Made by a program: the position numbers and the translations under genes | The notes under the pieces: generated by a model | What the model saw: only the letters and a program-made list of their open reading frames with translations | Told to the model about the DNA's origin: nothing | The model's database searches: none | From: Octadecabacter arcticus 238 | Lineage (GTDB): Bacteria; Pseudomonadota; Alphaproteobacteria; Rhodobacterales; Rhodobacteraceae | Assembly: GCF_000155735.2 (NCBI RefSeq) | Contig: NC_020908.1 | Span: 2,981,001 to 3,045,000 of the forward strand | Direction: 5' to 3' | DNA: 64,000 bases | Part shown: one piece after another, positions 37,912 to 45,181 of the stretch | Layout of the letters: every line of letters starts with the position of its first letter | Numbering within the stretch: the first letter of the stretch is position 1

Positions 37912-38952
37912 GACCGTGCCTTTTTTGGGCAAGAACACCGACGGAATGACCGCCTTCATTTGGCTGCCATCATCCAGGGTGAATTCCACCAGACTTTCGA
38001 TCCCCATAAACCGCGCCCGCTTGACTGTACCCCGCGCAGGCGTGCCGTCGGCTATGGTCGCATTCGGCCCCTTGCCCGCACGATCAAAGTCGATCTTCAA
38101 ATGCTGTGGCCGGATCACGATGTCCACCGCCGTGCCATCCGCCACACCGGGTACAAGGAATTGACCAAACTGCGTGGCCGCCAATGCGCCGTGGACATGT
38201 GCAGGCACGGTGTTGATATCGCTAAAGAAACCAGCGGCTTCTTTGTCGACAGGCGTATTGTAGATATTATAGGGTGCGCCCATCTGGACGATCTTCCCAT
38301 CGCGCATCAGTGCGATTTCATCGGCCATGCGCATCGCTTCGCCCGGCTCATGGGTGACCAGCAAAACGGCAGTACCTTCAGCCTTTAGCACCTCAAGCGT
38401 TTCATCGCGGATGTCATCGCGCAGACGGTCATCAAGGCCGGAAAAAGGTTCATCCATCAGCATGATTTTGGGCCGCGGCGCAAGCGCGCGGGCAAGTGCG
38501 ACTCGCTGTTGTTCGCCCCCCGAAAGCTCATGTGGATAACGGTCAATGTGGGCGGACATGCCAACACGTTCCAGCAGTTCTTGGACCCGCCCACGGGTCT
38601 TGGATGCACGCCCCGACAGCCCGTAGGCGACATTGCCTGCCACGCTCAAATGCGGGAACAGCGCGAAATCCTGAAACATCAGGCCCGTTGCGCGCCCTTC
38701 GGGCGGGACGCGGAACACGCCGTCGCAGACCAATGCTCCGTCCGCCCAGATCGACCCTGCGTCCTGCTTTTCGATGCCTGCAATCATTCGCAATGTCGTG
38801 GATTTGCCGCAACCTGATGGCCCCAGCAAACAGGTCACCTGCCCCGGCATGATCGACAACGACACGTCATCCACAACCCGCAGCCCGCCAAAGCTGCGCA
38901 CCAAATTGCGAATTTCTAGACGCGGTTGCAGGGGGGATGTGTCGCTCACCAT
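37858..38952 (-). CDS. ABC transporter ATPase, FbpC/PotA-like with TOBE domain
   Basis: This 364-residue importer ATPase has Walker A GPSGCGKST at 44-52, Q-loop FQDFALFPHLSV, signature LSGGEQQRVALARAL, Walker B IMLMDEPFSGLD and H-loop VTHEPGEAM. The C-terminal TOBE region (about 240-350) groups it with ferric iron, sulfate, putrescine and sugar importers; the FGGLRVVDDVSL start and overall form best fit the iron (FbpC) group. No permease or binding protein gene lies alongside, so it is an orphan subunit here. Confidence 0.85.
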   Translation of the reverse strand: MVSDTSPLQPRLEIRNLVRSFGGLRVVDDVSLSIMPGQVTCLLGPSGCGKSTTLRMIAGIEKQDAGSIWADGALVCDGVFRVPPEGRATGLMFQDFALFPHLSVAGNVAYGLSGRASKTRGRVQELLERVGMSAHIDRYPHELSGGEQQRVALARALAPRPKIMLMDEPFSGLDDRLRDDIRDETLEVLKAEGTAVLLVTHEPGEAMRMADEIALMRDGKIVQMGAPYNIYNTPVDKEAAGFFSDINTVPAHVHGALAATQFGQFLVPGVADGTAVDIVIRPQHLKIDFDRAGKGPNATIADGTPARGTVKRARFMGIESLVEFTLDDGSQMKAVIPSVFLPKKGTVLWLMIRRDKCFIFPRSA

Positions 38953-39090
38953 TGCAGGCCCTTAATCCTTACCGAAAATATCGGGTATAGATCGCAGATA
39001 ACAACGCGCCCCACAGAGAGCAAGGCGTGCGGGCAAGTCATCCAAGTAAGTCGCGCGGCCAGATCACCAAACCAAGCCGCGCCACATGCC

Positions 39091-39870
39091 CTAAAGCGTC
39101 GCGTTCACTGCGCCACCATCCAGCAACAGGTTTTGCCCGACAATGAAACCCGCATGGTCCGAACACAAAAACGCACAGGCCGCGCCAAATTCTTGTGCCG
39201 TTCCGTAGCGTCCAGCAGGGATCGTCGCAGACCGGTTCACCTTAGCCTGTTCCATAGAAATGCCCTGCGCCGTGCTGACACCCGTGTCCAATTGGATCGC
39301 GCGGTCTGTTGCGTGAATCCCGGGCAAAAGGTTGTTGATCGTCACGCCGGACCCAGCCACCTGCCGCGACGTTCCGGCGACAAATCCTGTCAGACCCGTA
39401 CGGGCGGTATTGGACAGCCCCAGTGCGGGGATCGGCGCTTTGACCGACCCCGACGTGATGTTCACCACACGCCCCCAGCCGCGATCAATCATCGCAGGCA
39501 TCAAGGCTTGCATCAAAGCAATCGGCGTCAGCATATTGGCATCCAAGGCGGCAATAAAATCGTCGCGATCCCAGTCCGACCATGTTCCCGGTGGCGGGCC
39601 GCCTGCATTTGTCACCAAGATATCAACGCCTTGCGCCGCTGCTAAAACAGCCTCTCGACCTGCCGGCGTCGTTATATCGGCCGCAACCGTTACGACATCC
39701 ACACCGTGTACTGCGCGAATCGCCGCAGCCGTGGCTTCCAATGCGTCAGACCCGCGCGCGTTCAAGACCAGATCGACGCCCTCAGCGGCCAACGCCTCAG
39801 CGCAGCCCCGCCCGAGACCCTTAGAGGATGCACAAACCAGTGCCCGCTTGCCTTTGATGCCCATGTCCAT
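39091..39870 (-). CDS. SDR-family protein without the usual Tyr-Lys pair
   Basis: This 259-residue protein has the cofactor motif SSKGLGRG, the NAG motif TNAGGPPPG and the SDR C-terminus, so it has the FabG-like fold. In place of YxxxK, the region after the catalytic Ser reads VKAPIPALGLSNTARTGLTGF, in which neither Tyr nor Lys is in position. This LSNxxR variant exists as a subfamily of SDRs, so it may act by another mechanism or only bind. It is a single gene with a 140-bp gap to the ABC ATPase. Confidence 0.82.
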   Translation of the reverse strand: MDMGIKGKRALVCASSKGLGRGCAEALAAEGVDLVLNARGSDALEATAAAIRAVHGVDVVTVAADITTPAGREAVLAAAQGVDILVTNAGGPPPGTWSDWDRDDFIAALDANMLTPIALMQALMPAMIDRGWGRVVNITSGSVKAPIPALGLSNTARTGLTGFVAGTSRQVAGSGVTINNLLPGIHATDRAIQLDTGVSTAQGISMEQAKVNRSATIPAGRYGTAQEFGAACAFLCSDHAGFIVGQNLLLDGGAVNATL

Positions 39871-40023
39871 TCCGTAATTCTCCCTTAGACGAGGCTAAAA
39901 GCCCCGTAATTTAACCGATAATCAACAATCGCCCATTTACAGACGAACCGTTGAAGATATTCTGCCCTATTTCTAGGGTAGTTCCCTTTGCAAAGACCAC
40001 CCCAATGAGTAGAGTAGTTTCGC

Positions 40024-41007
40024 ATTACCTATACCCCTCGCAACACCATTGCAGTTTTCGCGTCAAACGATTTTGTCGTGACCGATGGCGTGGCCGAAGG
40101 CGAAGGCGTGACGTTCAAGGACGACCTTGTGCTTGATGACGTCTACCAGCTCTCCCCGAACCTCACGCGCAAGGCTTTAACATACGAAAAATGCGACGGC
40201 ACAGCCTTCATCGTCGCCGATGACACCGAGATCGGGACACCGGGAAATCAACTGTATCTCGACTGCACGATCACCTTGATGGGCCCTGACAGCACGACCT
40301 ACGAAGCGCTGGTCTGGGTCGAAGTCGAAGGCGATGAAGCTGCTGAGGTTTACCTGATGCCATTGGCGACCCTGCGCGCAGAATACGATTATCGCCTTGT
40401 TGGGGCTGATCGCGAAACAGCGGCGGCAAAATTCGGCGATGTTGCCTGCGTGCGCTTCGCCCGTGGCACCAACATCACGCTGGCATCCGGCGCGCAAATT
40501 CCGATTGAAGACCTCAAGGTCGGCGACCGTGTCCTGACCCGTGACGCAGGCCCACAGCAAATCCGCTGGATCGGCAACACGACATTGCGCGCCGTGGGCG
40601 ATTACGCCCCCGTGGTCATCACCGCAGGTGCGCTGTTTAACACCCGCGATCTGGTCCTCTCCCCTGACCACCGCCTGTTCATCTACCAACGCGAAGACCG
40701 CATTGGCGCTGGCCGATCCGAAGTGCTTGTAAAAGTCCGCCACCTGATCAACGGCACGACTGTTTACCAACAGCGCGGCGGGTTTGTGGACTATTTCCAG
40801 ATCCTGTTTGACGATCACCAGATCATCTACGCCGAAGGCATCGCCGCCGAAACGCTGCTGGTAGACGCGCGCACCCGCGCAGCCCTGCCCGATGACGTCA
40901 GCGCGACCGATCATCTCGACACGTCGCATCAGGCGTTTGAAGTTACCGAAAGCCTCGCCAATCGTCCCGACGTGGTCGCGCTGCTGAAACGCGCCTCGTC
41001 CAGCTAG
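40024..41007 (+). CDS. Hint-domain protein (possible ATT start)
   Basis: The C-terminal half is a Hedgehog/intein (Hint) domain: CVRFARGTNITLASGAQIPIE with the candidate nucleophilic Cys, then LKVGDRVLTRD, QQIRWIGN and LSPDHRLFIY with the block-B type His. Roseobacters carry many such proteins, probably secreted or self-processing. The start is unclear. The first GTG is 40078, but the in-frame codons upstream (TYTPRNTIAVFASNDFVVTDG) look like the family's conserved N-terminus. They run back to ATT 40024, after which an in-frame TAG (40015) closes the frame. Either an ATT start is used, the gene has lost its start, or translation begins at 40078. Confidence 0.75.
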   Translation: MTYTPRNTIAVFASNDFVVTDGVAEGEGVTFKDDLVLDDVYQLSPNLTRKALTYEKCDGTAFIVADDTEIGTPGNQLYLDCTITLMGPDSTTYEALVWVEVEGDEAAEVYLMPLATLRAEYDYRLVGADRETAAAKFGDVACVRFARGTNITLASGAQIPIEDLKVGDRVLTRDAGPQQIRWIGNTTLRAVGDYAPVVITAGALFNTRDLVLSPDHRLFIYQREDRIGAGRSEVLVKVRHLINGTTVYQQRGGFVDYFQILFDDHQIIYAEGIAAETLLVDARTRAALPDDVSATDHLDTSHQAFEVTESLANRPDVVALLKRASSS

Positions 41008-41049
41008 CTCCCGATTGCCCTTACCCGCCGCCCCCGCTATAGCGCGGTC

Positions 41050-42648
41050 ATGACAAATCGCCCTGCCCTCCCAGCTGAAATTGCCCGCCGCCGGACCTTT
41101 GCGATCATCTCGCATCCCGACGCAGGCAAGACGACCTTGACGGAAAAGTTTCTGCTGTTTGGCGGAGCGATCCAGATGGCGGGCCAAGTGCGCGCCAAAG
41201 GCGAGGCACGGCGCACGCGATCGGACTTTATGCAGATGGAAAAGGACCGCGGAATTTCCGTATCCGCATCTGCAATGTCGTTTGATTACAAACACTTCCG
41301 CTACAATCTTGTCGACACACCGGGCCACTCTGATTTTTCCGAAGACACCTACCGCACCCTCACGGCCGTGGACGCCGCCGTCATGGTCATTGACGGCGCC
41401 AAAGGCGTGGAATCCCAAACCCGCAAACTGTTTGAGGTGTGCCGCCTGCGCGACCTGCCGATCCTGACATTTTGTAACAAAATGGACCGCGAAAGCCGCG
41501 ATACTTTTGAAATCATCGACGAAATTCAAGAAAACCTCGCCATTGACGTGACACCAGCCAGCTGGCCCATCGGCACGGGCCGCGATTTTATCGGCTGTTA
41601 TGACATTCTGCGCGACCGCCTTGATATTATGGACCGCGCAGATCGAAATACGGTCGCCGCAAGTGTTGAAATCAAAGGCTTGGACGACCCAAAATGGGAA
41701 GAATACGTGCCAGAACGCCTGCTGGCGCAGTTTCGTGAAGAAATCGAAATGGCGAAAGAACTGCTGCCCAAACTCGACCCCAAGGCGGTGCTCGAAGGGA
41801 CAATGACGCCGATCTGGTTTGGTTCTGCGATCAATTCATTTGGCGTGCGCGAATTGATGGAAGGGATCAGTCAATACGGCCCCGAACCCCAGCCGCAAAC
41901 CGCCCAGCCCCGCACGATCCTGCCCGAAGAAAAGAACGTTACCGGATTCGTGTTCAAGGTTCAGGCCAATATGGACCCAAAACACCGCGACCGCGTTGCG
42001 TTCGTGCGCATGGCTTCGGGCCACTTCACCCGCGGGCAAAAACTGACCCATGTGCGCACCAAGAAACAGATGGCAATTTCCAATCCCGTGCTGTTCCTCG
42101 CGTCTGACCGCGAACTCGCCGAAGAAGCTTGGGCTGGCGACATCATCGGCATTCCCAACCACGGCCAATTGCGCATTGGCGACACACTGACCGAAGGCGA
42201 AGTCCTAAACGTCAAAGGCATCCCAAGCTTTGCACCCGAACTGTTACAAGGTGTGCGATCAGGCGATCCGTTGAAATCCAAACACCTCGAAAAAGCGCTG
42301 ATGCAATTCGCCGAAGAAGGCGCTGCCAAAGTGTTCAAACCCTCCTTCGGGTCCGGCTTTATTGTCGGCGTCGTCGGTCCACTACAATTCGAAGTCCTCG
42401 CCTCGCGGATCGAACTGGAATACGGCCTGCCCGTGCGGTTTGAACAATCCCAATTCACCTCAGCCCGCTGGGTCTCTGGTGACAAAATCGCAGTGGAAAA
42501 ATTCAGCACCGCCAACAAGCTGCACATCGGAACCGACAGCGACGGCGACACCGTCTATCTGACCCGCCTGCAATGGGACATTGACCGCGTCGGGCGCGAT
42601 TACCCCGACATCAACCTGACAGCGACCAAGGAAATGATGGCCGAATAA
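41050..42648 (+). CDS. prfC: Peptide chain release factor 3
   Basis: This 532-residue GTPase removes RF1 and RF2 from the ribosome after termination. G1 is SHPDAGKTTL at about 21-30 with TEKFLLFGGAIQMAG, the switch region is RGISVSASAMSF, G3 is DTPGHSDFSED and G4 is NKMDRE, followed by the RF3 domains II and III. The length is normal for the family (529 in E. coli). It is a single gene, followed by a 112-bp gap. Confidence 0.97.
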   Translation: MTNRPALPAEIARRRTFAIISHPDAGKTTLTEKFLLFGGAIQMAGQVRAKGEARRTRSDFMQMEKDRGISVSASAMSFDYKHFRYNLVDTPGHSDFSEDTYRTLTAVDAAVMVIDGAKGVESQTRKLFEVCRLRDLPILTFCNKMDRESRDTFEIIDEIQENLAIDVTPASWPIGTGRDFIGCYDILRDRLDIMDRADRNTVAASVEIKGLDDPKWEEYVPERLLAQFREEIEMAKELLPKLDPKAVLEGTMTPIWFGSAINSFGVRELMEGISQYGPEPQPQTAQPRTILPEEKNVTGFVFKVQANMDPKHRDRVAFVRMASGHFTRGQKLTHVRTKKQMAISNPVLFLASDRELAEEAWAGDIIGIPNHGQLRIGDTLTEGEVLNVKGIPSFAPELLQGVRSGDPLKSKHLEKALMQFAEEGAAKVFKPSFGSGFIVGVVGPLQFEVLASRIELEYGLPVRFEQSQFTSARWVSGDKIAVEKFSTANKLHIGTDSDGDTVYLTRLQWDIDRVGRDYPDINLTATKEMMAE

Positions 42649-42760
42649 TCCCACCAGAGTCGGACTTGCAACAAACCGCCGAACCCAACTTTGGATTATT
42701 GATCAACGCGGCGAAAATTCATAACCTTTGTCCAAACATAAATGGCCAAGGATCGTCTCG

Positions 42761-43201
42761 ATGAAAAACACTGTCTCGCTCGCCGCACTCGCCGCCCCCC
42801 TAACGCTGGCGGCAGGGTCCGTTTGGGCCGATGATTTGGCCGCATCATGGGATCTTCTGGCCGCGATCTCAGTCGAAGAAATCGTGACCGACACGACCTA
42901 TGAAGTGCGTAAAATCTTTCCCGCCGCCGTTGAGAACGGCATCGATCAGTTTGACATCACGGGCTTCATCGTGCCGCTGACCGACGGGCCAGACATCACC
43001 GATTTCATTCTTGTGTCCGATATGGGGTTCTGCCCGTTTTGCGGATCGCCAGAACACGGCACATCCTTGCAAGTGACAATGGCAGACCCTTTGACAGGCT
43101 TTGAAGAAGGCAGCCGCATCACCCTGCGCGGCGCCCTTCAAGCCGTGACCGATCCAGAAACATGGCAGACGACCGTAATGACAAACGCCCGCGCCCTATA
43201 G
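42761..43201 (+). CDS. Exported protein with CxxC motif, unknown function
   Basis: This 146-residue protein has a clear signal peptide (MKNTVSLAALAAPLTLAAGSVWA, cleavage after AxA near residue 23). The mature part contains FILVSDMGFCPFCGSPEHG, a CxxC pair in a beta-rich setting that could bind metal or undergo thiol chemistry. It resembles the small periplasmic DUF3299-like proteins, but I am not sure. ATG 42761 is preferred over the in-frame TTG at 42728. An unusual palindromic element begins 20 bp after the stop. Confidence 0.75.
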   Translation: MKNTVSLAALAAPLTLAAGSVWADDLAASWDLLAAISVEEIVTDTTYEVRKIFPAAVENGIDQFDITGFIVPLTDGPDITDFILVSDMGFCPFCGSPEHGTSLQVTMADPLTGFEEGSRITLRGALQAVTDPETWQTTVMTNARAL

Positions 43202-43220
43202 CGCCAAGATGGGCGATCCT

Positions 43221-43269
43221 AATTTTGTACAAACCATGCACAAGGGTGCCGGATTTTTGTACAAAACCG
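43221..43269 (+). repeat. Paired-palindrome intergenic element, copy A (split by IS4)
   Basis: It reads TTTTGTACAAACCATGCACA, then 12 variable bases, then TTTTGTACAAAACCG, and originally continued as TTAAAAC, now found beyond the IS4 at 44446. The two TTTTGTACAAA palindromes are 32 bp apart centre to centre. The same arrangement occurs on the minus strand at 61321-61377. Probably a protein-binding site or a dispersed extragenic repeat. Confidence 0.7.
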
Positions 43270-44435
43270 CATACTACACGACAGTAGGGTGGTTGAGGGT
43301 GTCAGAAGGTGATTTAGGAGCGGACTCTTATCGCTAAAAAAGGTTCCACGGATGATCACGAAAGCCCTGACGACCCTCAAGAAGAGGTTATCCCCCCATT
43401 TAGAGTTGAGCAACAGTCGCCTTGAAACGATGTGCCTCTTGATCATGGGAATGGTGAATGCCCGGACGGTAAATTTGAGCCATCTGGCCTGTGAGTTTCC
43501 TACCGATAGCAAGGTTGAAAGCACCTACCGTCGCCTACAACGCTTTTTCCAGCATGTTGATCTTGGCTCGGATTGGGCGGCCCCCTTGCTTGTTAAAATG
43601 ATTGGTTCTGGCCCCACCTGGCATTTATGCTTGGACCGAACAAATTGGAAAATTAGCCAACGCCATGTCAACTTCTTGGTCTTAGCCATTGTCACACGCC
43701 GCCACCGTATTCCGTTGATGTGGAGCGTTTTGGGGCGTGCAGGGAACAGCGATACTGCTCAGCGCATTGCCTTGATGAAACGTTATCTGTCGGTGTTTGA
43801 GGTCTCCACCATCAAGTTCTTGTTAGCGGACCGGGAATTCATTGGAGCACAATGGTTGGATTTTCTTCATAAAAACAACGTCCCATTTGTCATCCGTATC
43901 AAAGCAAACCAACTTGTGACCACACAGGACGGGAAAACGCAAAATCTAAGCACCTTGTTGCGCACCTGTCGCGGTAAGCGCAACTTTGATGCCCGATTTG
44001 GAGGCAACAATTTGGGGGAGGCCACGTGGTTTAGCTTTGCTGCAAAGCGCATCAAGGGGGGTGAGCTTTTGATCGTCGTCTCTAACCGGCCCGCACATCG
44101 GGCCCTCGCCACCTACAAGAAAAGATGGGCCATTGAGAGCCTCTTTGGCGACACAAAGACACGCGGCTTCAATCTTGAAGACACACGACTGACCATCTCC
44201 AAAAAACTTGAGCTTCTTTTAGGTCTCGTTGCGCTCGCGGTTGCATGGGCATCTAAAACCGCCACAAAGCTTATTGGAGGCGGGAAAATGAAGCGGAAAA
44301 AACACGGATATTTTGCAAAGTCATTCTTTCGAATTGGCTTCGATCAGCTCCGTAAACTGCTCAGGTCAGACCCAAACGCCGCTGTCTCACCGTGGATACT
44401 AATTCCACACATAATCACAAGAGTCGTGTAGTATG
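43270..44435 (+). mobile_element. IS4-family insertion sequence, 1166 bp
   Basis: The terminal inverted repeats begin CATACTACACGAC at both ends. The flanks TACAAAACCG and ACAAAAACCG form an imperfect duplication of about 10 bp. One complete transposase is present. It has inserted within a conserved palindromic element, 20 bp before the start of the gene at 44456, separating that gene from its upstream DNA. Confidence 0.88.
43352..44431 (+). CDS. IS4-family transposase
   Basis: This 359-residue DDE transposase has acidic residues in WHLCLDRTNWK, FLLADREFIG and YKKRWAIESLFGDTK. The last shows the Y-x2-R-x3-E-x6-K signature of IS4. The protein looks complete and ends 4 bp before the right end of the element. 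The A+T content is higher than in the neighbouring chromosomal genes, as expected for a transferred element. Confidence 0.92.
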   Translation: MITKALTTLKKRLSPHLELSNSRLETMCLLIMGMVNARTVNLSHLACEFPTDSKVESTYRRLQRFFQHVDLGSDWAAPLLVKMIGSGPTWHLCLDRTNWKISQRHVNFLVLAIVTRRHRIPLMWSVLGRAGNSDTAQRIALMKRYLSVFEVSTIKFLLADREFIGAQWLDFLHKNNVPFVIRIKANQLVTTQDGKTQNLSTLLRTCRGKRNFDARFGGNNLGEATWFSFAAKRIKGGELLIVVSNRPAHRALATYKKRWAIESLFGDTKTRGFNLEDTRLTISKKLELLLGLVALAVAWASKTATKLIGGGKMKRKKHGYFAKSFFRIGFDQLRKLLRSDPNAAVSPWILIPHIITRVV

Positions 44436-44455
44436 ACAAAAACCGTTAAAACACC

Positions 44456-45052
44456 GTGACATTGCGCAACCGCGTCCAACCTGACGGGCAAATCACCGAC
44501 GTGGCGATGCGCGGCATGTTCACCGGAAATTGCGGCATTCTGCACAGCACTGACAAGATCATGGGCCCCGCTTTGTGGAAACATCACGCATGGATTTGCT
44601 GCACACTTAATTGGCAAGAACGGCGACGTGACGTGATGACAGGCCGCAACTGGACAGAACTTTTTTTCCTTGATGAAGCCGTCGCAATGGCCGCCGGACA
44701 CCGCCCCTGCGCCTATTGTCGCCGTTCAAATTATAACGCGTTTTCAGATGCTTGGGGTGGTCGCTTGAAGGCGCCGCAGATGGACACCGTGCTGCACGCG
44801 GCCCGTGCAGTTCATGGCGCGCGCGCCCTGCAAACCCACCACGCAGACGCCGCCACACTGCCCGCAGGAACCTTCATTAAAACAACTGAAATCAATTTGT
44901 TAACCACAGAGGCGGCCCTGCCCTACAGCCCGTCAGGCTACGGCGCACCGAAATCGCGCCCCACAGGCAACGTCATAGTCCTCACCGCTCAGCCGATGAT
45001 CGACGTTCTGCGTCGGGGCTATGCCCCCAAACTGCACCACACCGCAGGGTAA
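44456..45052 (+). CDS. Conserved protein of unknown function, 198 aa
   Basis: This soluble protein contains RNRVQPDGQI, RGMFTGNCGILHS, WICCTLNWQ, MTGRNWTELFFLDEAVAMAAGHRPCAYCRR and NLLTTEAALPYSPSGYG. These are highly ordered segments typical of a widespread uncharacterised family that I cannot name with confidence; the HRPCAYCRR part carries a CxxC pair. The start is GTG 44456 because the conserved N-terminus begins right there. No Shine-Dalgarno sequence is visible, and the IS4 lies 20 bp upstream, so expression may be altered. Confidence 0.8.
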   Translation: MTLRNRVQPDGQITDVAMRGMFTGNCGILHSTDKIMGPALWKHHAWICCTLNWQERRRDVMTGRNWTELFFLDEAVAMAAGHRPCAYCRRSNYNAFSDAWGGRLKAPQMDTVLHAARAVHGARALQTHHADAATLPAGTFIKTTEINLLTTEAALPYSPSGYGAPKSRPTGNVIVLTAQPMIDVLRRGYAPKLHHTAG

Positions 45053-45181
45053 CTCCTTTGATAACTTGACGTTAGCGCGGCCTAGACGTAAGTGTTCGCC
45101 ACCCAAAGGGCAGGCAATATGGCCAGCCCGGCCGCGTGACGATTGCGGCAAATAGGCTGCAAACTCCGCGAAAGGATTAAC

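Noticed and set aside
40177..41529. 450-codon open frame on the minus strand over the Hint gene and prfC
   Set aside because: It runs opposite two genes with clear motifs, its product is rich in His, Gly and Arg without any domain, and it spans an intergenic gap. It is a GC-driven shadow frame.
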